Positions 11,683 through 24,004 of a stretch of 64,000 bases of DNA are shown here, one piece after another. Source of the DNA: Myxocyprinus asiaticus. Lineage: Eukaryota; Chordata; Actinopteri; Cypriniformes; Catostomidae. The DNA lies in the NCBI RefSeq assembly GCF_019703515.2, contig NC_059358.1, forward strand, positions 47,589,094-47,653,093, written 5' to 3'. The number at the start of each line of letters is the position of its first letter. The stretch's first letter is position 1. The notes below the pieces were generated by a model. It was not told the origin of the DNA. It worked only from the letters and a program-made list of their open reading frames with translations, and ran no database searches. The position numbers were made by a program, and so were the translations under genes.

Positions 11683-11910
11683 AATTTCTGTGTTCATTCA
11701 TACATCCATTCTTACGTAAATTTTTGTACTGTATTACAGTTTTTTTCTATCATTTTTACACATTCCTCCAAAGTCAGGTCACTGCTCTCAAAACAATTAA
11801 AACAGACATTTCAACCCTTTGTAATTGTCCTAAACAAATTGTAAATATTTCTTGATTTTCATAATTTTCTCGAAACACTACACTTAAATTTCTCTGATCC
11901 AAGATTCATG
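11683..11910. other. Spacer with no recognised feature
   Basis: AT-rich sequence between two transposable elements; I see no gene, terminus or notable motif. Confidence 0.6.
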
Positions 11911-11918
11911 CTTTTAAA

Positions 11919-12506
11919 TAGGGCTGAAACAATTTGTCGACGTTATCGTAAATAAAATTTTTTGTTGTTGTTTGATCTCATTTAACGTATCATGAGATCA
12001 CATTAAACTCTAATGATACGTTATCAGATACGGATCAGATATTTAGACTTGCTTTTAGAGAATAGATCTTGAATATAAGTATATTTTGTCTTTACTGCAC
12101 TCGTAGAAATATAACCAAAATGATATACAAAATACACTTATATTTAAGATACATTCTCTTAAAGCAAGTCTAAATATCTTATATGTTGTTTCTCAAGTAA
12201 ATGTTTCTTGTTTTAAGACAAAAACACTTGATAACGATAGGATTTTTTACTGAATTTAACTTAATAAAAAGTATATTTTTACTCCTTTAATTCAGTGAAT
12301 GTCATTTAGAGGTATTTTAAAAGATGATTTTGTCCTCTTTATTGTTAGTAAGCACGTTTAATACAACCTTTTAAGTCGAGGCACAAGCTGAATAGTCGGT
12401 TAAGAGCTAATGATTAATCGTTGCAATAATCGCTGAATAGTCGAATAATCATTTTAATAATCATTAGATTAATCGATTATCAAAATAATCATTAGTTGCA
12501 GCCCTA
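11919..12506. mobile_element. hAT-type MITE (TAGGGCTG termini) with 8-bp TSD
   Basis: The left end TAGGGCTGAAAC and right end (reverse complement TAGGGCTGCAACTAATG) are inverted repeats, followed on both sides by ATTAATCG/ATTATTTTGATAATCG-like motifs. The flanks CTTTTAAA (11911-11918) and CTTTCAAA (12507-12514) match at 7 of 8 positions, a hAT-style duplication. It is 588 bp and noncoding. Confidence 0.8.
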
Positions 12507-12514
12507 CTTTCAAA

Positions 12515-13433
12515 ACAGTTAACACAGACAACTGAATAAAAGTCATATTCTCAAATGCACATGACAGGTTCTCAAATCCCTTTATATGTATATCTGCTGT
12601 GTTAGTAATGCACATCGTAAAGAAAATGCAATTTACTGAATTGTTCACACAACTATCATGATTTTCTCTCTATAAATAGTCAAATATGAATGTAATAATG
12701 AATCTAATAATAGTCAAATATGAAAATTCAGAGCAAACAAACAATAAGGAAGAAGAAGAAAAAGAAGAAGAGGAAGAACAAGATAAATAAGAGCTGGTAA
12801 AGGAAGAGGAATTAGGAATAAGTGATGAGGAAAGAGCAAAGAGGAAGGATTTCTCAACTATTTCAGGGGTGAGCATTGAAAGAGTTGAGGAAAGACCAAT
12901 TGAGATGGTGTAATGATGGTGAGCATAGAGAAAAAGGACAGCAGGGTGTAATAGTAGAATAAAGAAGACACAGAAGAGGCTCAAATGATCTGAGAGTCCC
13001 TCTAATTGAGCATGTTATGAATCACAAGCTCTCGAGACACACAAAGAGTTTGGCCTAATGTGAGAAGATCTACAGTGACTTCAATCTCAACAAAGAAGAA
13101 GCGGGAGGAATGGCATTAGTCTGCATGCCACAATCAATGTCCACAATTACCATCTGTGCTTACAGTGCTGTCTTACCTAGGTCCATACAATATAGCAAGA
13201 CTCATTTTTTTTTTTTTTTTACAGTAAACTTCCTCACCCTCTTTCCAGAGGAAGAGCAGGAACAACTAGAAATTAAAAGAAATTATATGGAAAAAGGTCA
13301 TTATTGTGGATTTTTATGATAAGTGTGTTATTTCAATAGTGAAGTTGTGTGTCTATAGCTGAAAATGTTATGAATCCATTAGAGAACACATCTATAGTTT
13401 TGATGTTAGTATTTAGTTTTAATAAATATTATG
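12515..13433. other. Noncoding spacer with GAA-rich tract
   Basis: No gene is supported. A purine-rich GAAGAA tract lies at about 12748-12850; frames across it are low-complexity Ser/Leu artefacts. A T run lies at 13205-13220. Confidence 0.6.
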
Positions 13434-13890
13434 TGGGGGCCTGAGAGCTCAGCAAGTAAATTGCTGACTACCACACCTGGAGTCACAAGTTTGAATGCAG
13501 GGCATGCTGAGTGACTCCAGTCAGGCTTCCTAAGCAACCAATTGGCCCGGTTGCTAGGGTGGGTAGAGTCATGTTGGGTTAACCTCCTCATGGTCGATAT
13601 AATGTGTGGTTCTCGCTCTCGGTGGGGCGTGTGGTGAGTTGCCGCAGAGAACAGCATGACACGCCTCTACACGCGATATGTCTCTGCGGTAACACGCTCA
13701 ACAAGCCATGTGATAAGATGTGTGGATTGACTGTCTCAGATGCGGAGGCAACTGAGATTCGTCCTCCGCCACCCGGATTGAGGCGAGTCACTACGCCACC
13801 ACGAGGACTTAGAGCGCATTGGGAATTGGGCATTCCAAATTGGGGAGAAAAGGGAAGAAAATCCAAAAATAAATAAATAAAATAAATGCT
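13434..13890 (+). mobile_element. tRNA-derived SINE, sense copy
   Basis: It starts GGGGGCCTGAGAGCTCAGCA with an A-box-like AGCTCAGCAAG segment and a B-box-like AGTTTGAATGC about 40 bases on, as in RNA polymerase III promoters. The conserved body (GAGTGACTCCAGTCAGG, GCAACCAATTGGCCCGGTTG, CTCAGATGCGGAGGCAACTG, CCACCACGAGGACTTAGAG) is shared in inverse orientation by 26698-27128. It ends in an AATAAATAAA-type tail. Mobilisation would have relied on a LINE reverse transcriptase. No clear target duplication was found here. Confidence 0.88.
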
Positions 13891-14336
13891 TTATGTAAGG
13901 AATAATATGCACACAATAATGCACACCCCGAAGTTGTAATGTGGCCACGATGTGCAGCGGAGTGGGTGTTACACCTCGGAATTGAATGGGCCGGAGTCAA
14001 TTATTCTGCATATAACACAGTTACCACACCTTAAGACATCATTCAGGGTTTTATCTCAAAACATTTTCTGGTTTTGATCCCTAAAACGCTCTTGTGAGTG
14101 GAACTACTTTCTTCCATCACAGATTCAGCATCTCACTTTGATACAGTCTGAGCCTTCGTTGCTATGGAGGATATGCTGTTTTTCAGCATTGGAGTAACAA
14201 GGTAGTGTGTGTGTGCGTCTGTGTACTTGTGCGTGTGTGTGTGAGCGAGAGAGAAAGAAAACTTGCATGTGGAATTACCTGTGCTTGCAGTGGCTCTCGT
14301 CAGAAGTAACATCACTTCAAATTGCCAAGATGTAAG
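13891..14336. other. Spacer with short GT-rich tract
   Basis: Nothing recognised apart from a degenerate GT/GTGC tract near 14203-14243. No gene. Confidence 0.55.
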
Positions 14337-14340
14337 TTAA

Positions 14341-14765
14341 AGGAATAGTTCACCCAAAAATGAAAATTTGCTGATAATTTACTCACCCTCAGGCCATCCA
14401 AGATGTATCTGAGTTTATGACACACTTCCTGACTCCTCCTCCACGTGACGCGTGACCTTACCAACGAGCTTACGTCATCCCTCTCGTGAGCGCACGTCAT
14501 AGAGATGTACAGAAGCGAACATTTGTAGTTAAAAAGTATATAAGTATTGTTTTGTTTCTAAAAATAATCAAATCGTTTGGGTTCAGAAGAACTTTATTTG
14601 TCGACTGGAGTACATTCACTTGCATTGTTTAGAGGAGGAGGCCTGAAATGAAATCCTAAAAATCTTAAATTCTGTTTTGATGAAGAAAGAAACTCAGATA
14701 CATCTTGGATGGCCTGAGGGTGAGTAAATTATCAGCAAATTTTCATTGTTGGGTGAACTATTCCT
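14341..14765. mobile_element. Angel-like MITE with TTAA target duplication
   Basis: The termini AGGAATAGTTCACCCAAAAA and its inverse (GGGTGAACTATTCCT) are flanked by TTAA at 14337-14340 and 14766-14769. Subterminal ATTTGCTGATAATTTACTC and GATGGCCTGAGGGTGAGTAA complete long inverted repeats of roughly 80 bases. TTAA targeting and this terminus match the abundant teleost Angel/Kolobok-type MITEs as I remember them. It is noncoding. Confidence 0.85.
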
Positions 14766-14769
14766 TTAA

Positions 14770-15070
14770 AGTATACTTCACAGCAGCAGCGAGTGTCACC
14801 ATTCTTGTATACAGCTTTTCCATTGCTGCTAAACAGCTGTTAAAAACCCCACTGAGTCACAGGGGTGAGCTGACTTTGCTCTCAAGTATGTGTGTGTGTC
14901 TGTGTGTGAGAGTGTATGGGAGGCTATGGGCACTTTTCAACAGAAATTTAAATAAATGTAGGATTTTATAGACATTGTTTGTCATTCTTAACTGATGTAC
15001 TTAGCCAATGTCTTTGTATTAACTGGTTGATTTGCTGTAGTAGCCTGTACGGTTCTGTGTGTAATAAATT
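14770..15070. other. Spacer, no gene recognised
   Basis: Single-copy-looking DNA with a short GT-rich tract at 14889-14910. An open frame here only continues through the preceding MITE and is not credible. Confidence 0.5.
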
Positions 15071-16498
15071 GGTGAAGTCAGTGGTTGATTTGTAATTTTT
15101 CTTTTTTAAGGGGGATGTAGTCAAAGTTTTTGGGGGGGTTGGGGGGTCTATTACTTATGAGTCATTGACAAATTACACCCAAAATTTAAATGAGAAACCT
15201 TTCAAAATTCTAGTTTAAAACACTTATGTCATATTCTCAGAAATGTAATCTTTGTCCAATTTGGTTTCATAAATTTTTGAAAAACCTTTATAGCATTTTC
15301 TAAAAAAAATCCAACTTTCAAATTGTCATGTGGTGTAACCATTAATTCAAAAGTATTATAATACTTTATTTTCACCTTGAATACATGAGAGTATAAACAA
15401 CTTATTCATTAATTTCCAAAAAGTTTTCAAACAAATTTTTCAAGGATTTGTTTTTTTTTTTTAAATAAATATAATGAATTTTTTAGTCAATAATATCAAG
15501 AGTTTTTCTCAGGGTTACACCACATGAACAAAATGTGCCTTTTCATAAACATGTCAAAATAAATATCAGATGTTTTTTAAACATCTTTCTTTCTACATCC
15601 GTTGACTGCTGGCCATTCCAATTTCTCCCATAGTCTTTATGCTCAACATAAACAACAAAATGGCTACCTACATGTTGGTTACACTCAAAGATTTTGATTT
15701 GGTGGACAAAAAGTGTTTTAAAATATGAATCAAACATTTGTTTCACTGTTTATTTTTTTAAGAATTAACAATAAAATATTATTCTGCACTAGTCATGCCA
15801 ACATTTCTTTTTTCAGGAATTTCAGATTTTAACGAGACTTTAACTTTTTTGTTTTTGTTTTACTGTCTCCGGACACCACATCACATTTTTTACTTTAAGC
15901 CCCAGATAAAATTTCAGTATAACTTTAAACTCAGTAATTGAAAAATGTTCAACATAGAAGAGGTGTATTCAAGTAAATGGTTTGTGTGAATTGCATTTTT
16001 AATGTATTTTTAATTTAATAGATCAGGACAAAAATGAGAGTCACTTCATTGACCCTTAGGACACATGAACATAATATGCACCTGCTACCCTCTGTAATTG
16101 TATTTTATTATTATTTTTGTGAAAAGAATCCACGTTATGATCATGAAAATGTTTTATTTTTCTAAATCGCTTGCCCACTCCAGACACACACTTTTTCTAC
16201 TCCAGTCTACTACTTGACCATGTTTGAAAGTGCGTGACGCATTTGAAAACTTGTGGCGTAAGTTTCATGTGTACACTAGGAAGGACAAATCAACCCATCG
16301 CAAACTCCGACATACCTGCCAGTGTTTTCAGAAAAACAGCATCTTTTTTCGCAGTGGAGAGGGAGCTTGTGCGCTCAAGTTTGCCAGATTGTGTGACTAA
16401 AGTGTTACCCTGGCAGCATATATCCAAACTGTACAACTCCAGATCTGATTGGGGGATTTCACCTATGGAAATCTGGCAGCCTCACACATGTCGAAATC

Positions 16499-18178
16499 CA
16501 GGGCCGGAGTGGGATTCATATTCAGCCCGGGATGTCATTTCCAAGTCAGCCCACACCCAAAAGGGGGGTTGGAGGTGAAGGTGATAACAAAAAAACAAGA
16601 TCACAGCAAAAATATGCAATATATGTAATTACTTGAAAATTATTTAAGCTCTCCATGTCATTATACCACATACGGCATTCACTAAGATTTTCACTTTGTC
16701 ACAAGACATCATTGTATATGTTGTAAAAATAAGTCAATGTTAAAGGGATATTTGATCCCAGTTGTGTATGACTTTCTTTTGCAGAACATGAATGAAGATG
16801 TTTAGAAGAACTGTTGGTCCATTCAATGCAAGTAAATGAGAAGCGGTGAGAAACAGATCAATAATTAAATCATTTTTTACTATAAATCTCCAATTTCACT
16901 TTTAGAAGCACTCTTCTCTCTTAAGAGTTCTTCTTCTGTTTTTGGTGATTTACATAAGTATATCGCCCCCTTCTGGGCAGGGAGGAGAATTTATAGTAAA
17001 ATAAAGAAATAAATAAATATTGATCTGTTTCTCACCCACCCCTATCATATCACTTCAGAAGACATAGATTAAACCACTGAAGTTGTATGGATTACTTTTA
17101 TGCTGCATTTATGTGATTTATGTACCTTCTGAGTTCTGATCACCATTCACTTGCATTGAAAGGACCAACAGAACTGAGAAATTCTTCTAAAAAGCTTCAT
17201 TTGTGTTCAGCAGAAGACAGAAAGTCATACACATCTGGGATGGCATGAGGGTGAGTAAATGATGAGAGAAATCTAATTTTTGGGTAAACTAAATTTATTT
17301 TAAAGACTATCTAGGCACATAATAACACTATAGAACTGTAACTGTTTATAACTCTTTCAAGATGTACAGGTTCGCACTTTAAATGGTCAGTGCTTTGTAT
17401 TTTAGATAATTAAAATAGCAACAGATCCAGTGAAACAATGAAGGTTGAGTGATTGTTTTTACAATTTTACAATGTTAAGAGTGAAATAAAAGACTAAAAA
17501 TAACACATTTGTACTTTTCTTTTACTTGGAATGTAAATGTTCAGGACAAAGGCAAAAAGGTTACCGTCTCTTTAAGAGGGTTTTATTGCATGATACTATA
17601 TTGAAGGCACTCTGTGCAGTTTGTTTCATTGAGTTTATTCTTTTGAGAGCTGTAAAGTCCCATTATTTTAGTACCATGTTGTGCTGTTGCATCTGTATTC
17701 ATTTACTTTACGTATTCTGTTATTTTGTGACAAAAAATAATTTTGCTATTATCATTCTGCACTGCTAAGGAAGAGGATTTCAGATATGAATTGATTGAGA
17801 TTGTGAGACTGCTGTCAGTATTAAACTTGTGATGATCTTGTAACTGAAGCACGTTCATACATTCAGCTATTAGTAGCCTATCTGTTCTCGATGGATCTTC
17901 CGTGATCCTTCCCGCGCTGTCAAGTGAGGCACATCAGTTTCATCTCTCACAGGATACTCTCTCATTTGATTGGGTGTGAGATGATAAAATATACACTGCG
18001 TCCGCTATAATACGGAACGCAATTCCGATCCTTTAAATACCGGATGTTATGGACTGTTGGTAATTGTTATGCGACATATGATGAAAGTTTGTCAATCAAC
18101 ATGCGGACCTAACTGGCCCAATTTTTGACCGGCCCAGCGGGAATTCTCCCGATCTTCCCGCTTGCCACTCCGGCCCTG
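16499..18178. mobile_element. hAT-type element, CAGGGCCGGAGTGG termini, perfect 8-bp TSD
   Basis: Both ends carry CAGGGCCGGAGTGG in inverted orientation, followed by GGCCCA/CCCGGG-type GC-rich subterminal blocks. The flanks TCGAAATC at 16491-16498 and 18179-18186 are identical 8-mers, the hallmark of hAT integration. It is 1680 bp including a nested TTAA element. Small open frames inside (for example near 17526-17768) resemble nothing I know, so it appears nonautonomous. Confidence 0.9.
16744..17299. mobile_element. Diverged Angel-like TTAA element nested in hAT
   Basis: It starts AGGGATATTTGATCCC after TTAA at 16740-16743. It ends in a degraded AATTTTTGGGTAAACTAAA near a second TTAA at 17300-17303. 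The interior shows the family signature GGTCCATTCAATGCAAGTAA and its inverse partner CACTTGCATTGAAAGGACC, plus GATGGCATGAGGGTGAGTAA near the right end. It is more diverged than the copy at 14341-14765. Confidence 0.75.
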
Positions 18179-18402
18179 TCGAAATCTAAATCTCGCACTT
18201 ATTTAAAGTCTGTTATTTATCAAATGTATTAAAATTTAAGATAAAATATTTTACTTGCATGATTAGTTCTAAGAAATACATGACAAAATGGGATGGTAAG
18301 GGGGGATGGTGGTTTTACTAGGGGGATGCTTTTTGGTATTTCTTGCAACAAGGGGGATGGCATCCCCTTGCATACTCCCTCAACTTGAGCCCTGAGCGAA
18401 GT

Positions 18403-19376
18403 GATATGAAACCGTTATACGGAACCAGGGTTTGAAATTAACATCCGCCAAATCGCCAAATGCGGGTGAAAATCAACCGTGGCGTGTAGCGCTGTCAACT
18501 CATTAGCCAATTTGGCTGGTTATAATTCAAAGTTCAATCTATCACAATGCAGGCCATCTATCTCAGTGAGTCCCAACCGGCAGTACGCGTACCCAACGGG
18601 GTGCTCAATACATCTTGAAACAGGTCAAAAGGGAAACAGAATAGAGAGAGAAATGGACTAAATAAAGAACATCTTAAAGATTTACTGTTTGATTTAATTG
18701 CCTCTTCAGCAGCGCACCGTTTCACTGACAGGTGGCTTTGTGTGTGTGTGCGTTACATCGCATGTGCTCTGAGAGTGCTCATGGTGCAAATACACTTCAA
18801 AATTCCACCAAAATGCCCATCTTGAAAGGCTTGGATGTAGGGAAAACAGTTAGCAAAGTCAACCAGGCAAAGCTGTTCATGAATAGCAGAGGAGGAGAGA
18901 AGAAAGTTGAGGGAGAGTGTCCACTGCGAAATTGTCATTTCTGCATTACAGGGGAGAGTGGACACAAACTAACGCAGGGCTAGTTGTGACAGACATGGAA
19001 GTTTTCACAAACACTGGTAAGATGAAACTTGATTTGTTTACTTGTTGCCATATCAACACTGTGTAGAGAACAAATTGTGGCAAAATTGTAAAAAACTTTG
19101 TAAGATATCACAAAAAGTTCATTTTACAGTAGCAAAAGTAACATTTCACACGAAAGTTATCTCTAAGTGTTCTATTTTCATCTGTGTTTCTAGTTTTTAT
19201 TCAAAACGAGGCAGTTTTGATACAATTGTTAGAGGGGAATTTTATTCTGTCACATGGTCATGTTACAATGTGGGCTGTCTATGAGGTTCACTTCACTCCT
19301 TTCCAGGTAGATAATGAAAAACTATACGCTGTATTCATGAAACAAAACCACATATTTGTACTAGAGGTGTGAAATG
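18403..19376. other. Noncoding DNA, possible transposon fragment
   Basis: CAGGGTTTGAAATTAACATC near 18426 resembles a hAT terminus, but no matching inverse end or target duplication was found, so it may be truncated. The open frames in 18479-19372 are short and unlike known proteins. Confidence 0.35.
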
Positions 19377-19379
19377 AAT

Positions 19380-20676
19380 GGACCTCATTCATGAAACACA
19401 AGCAGAACGAATTGTTGTGTAAATCTTTCATAAAGCCATTCTGACAGAAATTTTCTGATTCATGAAAGTTTTCGTATTTTTAAAACTTTAATTGGTACAA
19501 GCAAAATTTACACCTGCTCCCGACCATGTGTAAATCGTGCGTAAGACATCCGAACGTGTTGTGTTCTTTCAGACAAACTGTCATGACTACATTTTGATAA
19601 AACTAAAATTAAATTAGTTATGAAAAAAATAACGAATAATTACATTCGTGAAATTAACCTTAAAAATAACATAAAAGAAGAAGAAAAAAAACTTTTATTT
19701 AGAAACGTTTCTTTGGTGCTTGCATTTATTTTTTCAAAGTAGGCTATAGTTTTTTCCCAACTCTGCTTATCGTTTTCCAGCAGACGTTCTCGACATGGGA
19801 TGAAAGGTTCATGGAAAGATACAGTTTGCGTTTGATTTTCTCGAAAAAAAATTCATGCCCTCTAACGTGACTGGCTATTTTTTTTATTTGATATGAACTC
19901 GGCATCGGTATATTGCATTCAGTTGATAAAGTATGGTCAATGGTATAATTACTGTTAAACCTATAAATGAACACATCACGGGCAGGTGCGTACAAGTTTG
20001 GGGGGGAGAGAAAAAGCCCACACACTGTCATTTAGCTGCAAATCTGTAAGAAGGTCAAAGACCTTCTTCAGGCATTCTGTCAATTTCTTTAAAGATTTTT
20101 CCTGTTGCATGGGAAATATCACTGTTACCATCAAGTTTTGTCAATGATGATGGTGATGCACTCAACTGAACCAGAGAAGTTTAATGCTGGTGGAAATTCT
20201 CCTGCTGGCGTGAACTGAATTTTTTTTTACACTAAAGCTTCATTTCAAACCATTTTTATTGACCTCTTGGACTGCTGGATTGACAAAAGAACCTCCAATG
20301 ACAGCAAAAGCATGCTATGACTGTACGTTCCTCACTTCCTTTTTAGAACGAACATGCGAGCGTTTCCTAAATCAATATTTAACATGAATGCATTCCATTT
20401 AAAAAAAAAATAATCTTTTATTACTGTTCACATAGATGTTAAAATCTTCCTATTCTCATTTACTAGCGAGTCTGAAGCTTTCCTTATATGGCGTTTTCAT
20501 GGGTGTGGATTATGATAACTGTGAATGAACATGCATGTGCCCCCTCTTTACGAATGTTTGTAATTCACTAACATACACACGTTTTACTAACAAATCCGGT
20601 GAGTACGAAGCATTTGTGAATCCGGCGGAAAGTTTTCAGGAAGGTCCATTTTACGAAAGTTTCATGAATGAGGCCC
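19380..20676. mobile_element. TIR element with 3-bp AAT duplication (PIF/Harbinger-like?)
   Basis: The left end GGACCTCATTCATGAAAC and right end (reverse complement GGGCCTCATTCATGAAAC) are inverted repeats. The flanks are AAT on both sides (19377-19379 and 20677-20679). A 3-bp duplication suggests PIF/Harbinger-type integration. The interior is rich in TTCATGAAAG and TTCGTAA-like motifs near both ends. No transposase is recognisable in 1297 bp, so it is nonautonomous. Confidence 0.7.
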
Positions 20677-20679
20677 AAT

Positions 20680-22089
20680 GTGAAAACAGAAAAATACTTT
20701 GAACCCCAAGTGTATTTAAACAAACTTGAGACAACCAAAAAGTGTTAGTTAGACATCTGTATTTTTTCCAAAATTAACACATCTCATATGACACTTATTG
20801 TTCCCGCCATGGACAGAAAGCGAAAAGTCCTGTATTAATGGCATCATGCCCCACATTGAAGAGGCAAAATTCTCAAAGGGGAACAATAATCATCCAAACA
20901 TTCCAGTCACTCGTGAAAGTCATCTCAACATCACTCATCCACACTTGTCTGGCAGTTCTTTAAGAATTATGTCTGATGTTAAAGAAAACGTTCACGTTAC
21001 ACATTCCCCTTCTTTAACTGTATGATTCATAAGAAAATGGCATGACATGACTGAGTAACATCATTGATACCAGTGATACCTGTATAATTTCTCTAGACTT
21101 AACTGAAAAAAAAAAAAAAAACCTAAAAAACTAAAGAAAAATGATTCTCGCATTCCTTTGAAACACTTCAGAATTCCCTAGGATCGGCCACATTATGCCG
21201 ACTCACTGACTAGCACCATCCCCCATCAGACATTTTTGCCTGCTGGCTCATTTATGTTTACCTTCCATAATGGTGCGACCCAGAGCATGTTGTGTCAGCA
21301 GCGTGTGAGACCCGGGTTCGGATCCTGTGTTTAAACCAGGAAGTAATGTCATTAGCATAATCAGTGACAGGTGCGATTCGGAGGTTGCATTTCCCCCACT
21401 AACATTTCATTTTTACTCCACTGATAGTTAGGTTTATGTTTGGGGTTTGTGTTGGGAGGTATAGTTTATAAAATGTGCATTCCTCTTCACTGTATTACAT
21501 CCTGTGCAGCTGAACAAAAACTCGCTTCACAGCTCGCTTTTGGCACCCCTCTGTGGACATTTCACTTGCAAAATAGAGCTCACACGTGCCCAACAACACT
21601 TATCTCTTTGGCCACTGGGGGCAGTGTTTTGAATTTTGGTAAGCACAGAAGCACTTTTTAGCTAAAGAAAAGTCAACATATGGTTTCTGATTTCACTGTG
21701 AGATCAGTCTGACTAAACTTATTGTTGTCACTGGGCTACCCTGGCAAAACTATTTATCAGCTACAAACTGACAGTTAATTTGGGCAAATAAATGGCTATA
21801 TTCAACAAAGGTTTGCAACAAGGATTAACTGGAACACTTTGTTATTGCAAGCGACTTGCTGTTCCTTGAACTGGCAAGTTGAAAAGACATACAATACATG
21901 ATATAGCATATAGCATAATGAACATGCAAGACAAACAGTGCAGGTGTATACAGAGAGAAAAGAATACCATACATTGTGCAATAATGTTAATTATGTATTC
22001 GGTGCCTGAGGTGGACAACACAGATGCAATATAGATAGGAACAACTGGTACACACTTTCTTTCTTTCTTTCTATCTATCTATCTATCTG

Positions 22090-22120
<31 letters not shown>

Positions 22121-22921
22121 GGATATTTCTGCCAAACATCTGGGTTCAGATCAAGAACACAGAAATAAGTTTGAGTGTGAGTGTGTGTATCAGTGAACTC
22201 TCTTCCTGTCATTGCCCGTTAGATTCTCATAATTGCGGGTGACCTGTTGGGTCATAAAGAGAGGGCACCCAGAGGTGGAGGGGGGTAAATCAACCCCTCC
22301 CATACAGCACTTAAAAAGACCCTCAATGACCACCCAACCCAGACAGCATCACATATTGATGGATAGCACCTATCTGTCTCTATGGTGACAAGAGAGTTTC
22401 TTTCCATGTCATCTAAATATTTATTGCATAAACGCCAATCAAATGACAAAATCACAAGTGCTCCATTATACCCACAGAAAGTGTGTGTGTGTGAGAGAGA
22501 GAGAGAGAAATCACCCATTTTGAGAAATGACAACTTATTTTTATTATCAATCAATACTTTACACACAGTTCATGATATACTGAAAGTCACATGTTGTATT
22601 TCATCAATACTGTATGTATTTATCCTCCCCAGAAACAAACAAATTCATTGTATTGACAACTTCAATTTGTTATTGAATAAATCATTAATCAATGTTGATG
22701 ATCTGACATGCAGCACATGTGTGTGCATGCGTGCGTGCGTGTGTGTTTGTGTGTGAGCAGTGAGTGAGTGATCACTCATTAGGGGCCTTTAATGGCTTAA
22801 ATAGACTCATTGTTCTGACTGTACTGACCACACACACACCTGTCATTTCCATCGCTCATTTCATCACACAAACGCAGCTCTGATCCAAAACACTCATAAT
22901 ATGTCCGGTTCGATTAATACT
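20680..22921. other. Mostly single-copy noncoding DNA with microsatellites
   Basis: No host exon was recognised. It contains a CTTT/CTAT tetranucleotide array at about 22056-22120, a GA run at 22495-22508, and GTGC/GT repeats at 22719-22752. A B-box-like GGGTTCGGATCC lies near 21311, but there is no matching A box or tRNA fold. The interval 22240-22480 looks less repetitive and might hold regulatory sequence; nothing firmer can be said. Confidence 0.45.
22056..22120. repeat. (CTTT)n(CTAT)n microsatellite
   Basis: Compound tetranucleotide array: CTTT units followed by CTAT units with one CTGT interruption. Confidence 0.9.
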
Positions 22922-24004
22922 ATGACCAGTAAGTATGCCCGAAGCTGAATACCTTATTGGGAAAGGCACGAATAATGACTTCGAAACGAATAACGGATTC
23001 ATCCGAATAATATAAAAAAAATATATTCGTTTGACTGATTATCCAAGAAACACAAGCATAAAGCGACATTGAAAAATGAACATATTCTAAATTACAACGA
23101 ATTTATGAATCTACGCAGCCAATATTTCTAAAGTGTCAAACTTACGAATGAAAATGCACACGGTGTGATTTCAGATCGGATGGGCGTGATCTCAACTCCG
23201 TTTACGGTCTCCGTTAATTGTACATGTCTGGAGCTTATCAAGTGTAACATTAACTAAAACATTAACATCATATACATTTCCCACTCCTTAAAATGTCTAT
23301 ATTAATGTATCACGTGATTCACATGTAATTATTTCTATGTATTCATTTATAAACCAACCTGAGCGCGATGTTAAATTCCTGATGAGAAGTAATGATTTCA
23401 CAGCGGAGCTCGTCTATTCACCTCTAAAAGTTGACCACATTTATTTTCACATCACCGATTAAGGGAATTATCTGGTTGAGACTTTATTCTGAAAAAAAGT
23501 TAAAATGCTCCATAAAGGTTTAAATGCTCCATAGAGTATTCATCTATTAGGAATATTCCTCCTTATGTAACACAAAGAATCTGAAACATGTTTTTTTCTT
23601 CTTGTTCTTCTTTAAACTGTGCTACATTTGAGAATGTTAAGTGTTATTGAGCTCTGGAAAGCGCTATATAAATGTAACATTATTATTATTAACTAAAAAT
23701 TCCTGATAGACTTACAGGACTTTCACCTGTGTTTAGGATATATTGATTTATTATGTTTCTTTTAATGCTTGAATTTGCATTTATTACTCACTGCAAAATG
23801 TGTGCTTGACAATTCACATTTTGCTTGACACCTCCTGCCTCCAGAATAATGTTGTTTTACATGAACAGATGAAAGACATTTCTATTTCAGGCAGATATTA
23901 ATATCAGAAATACCTGGAGAAACCACAGTTAATGTGGCCAACAAATTCAGCTTCATCTGTTAAGAAAAAAAATATTAAATTATCAATTAATTAAATAATA
24001 ATTG

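Larger units (their letters stand above)
15079..18394. mobile_element. Outer hAT-like element carrying nested insertions
   Basis: The right end, read inversely, begins CAGGGCTCAAGTTGAGGG and soon contains GGGGATGCCATCCCCC. The left end begins CAGTGGTTGATTTG and soon contains AAGGGGGATGTAG. Flanks GGTGAAGT (15071-15078) and AGCGAAGT (18395-18402) match at 6 of 8. Taken together this suggests an old hAT-like element of about 1.6 kb before insertion of the element at 16499-18178. Boundaries are less certain than for the inner copy. It has no usable transposase frame. Confidence 0.5.

Noticed and set aside
16234..16578. 114-codon open frame on the + strand
   Set aside because: It crosses the left boundary of the inserted hAT element at 16499, so it cannot be an old gene; no family resemblance.
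21290..21330. B-box-like sequence suggesting a tRNA gene
   Set aside because: GGGTTCGGATCC alone is present; no cloverleaf or A box could be built.
22382..22756. 124-codon open frame
   Set aside because: It ends in GT/GTGC repeats, shows no conserved motif and has no splice context.
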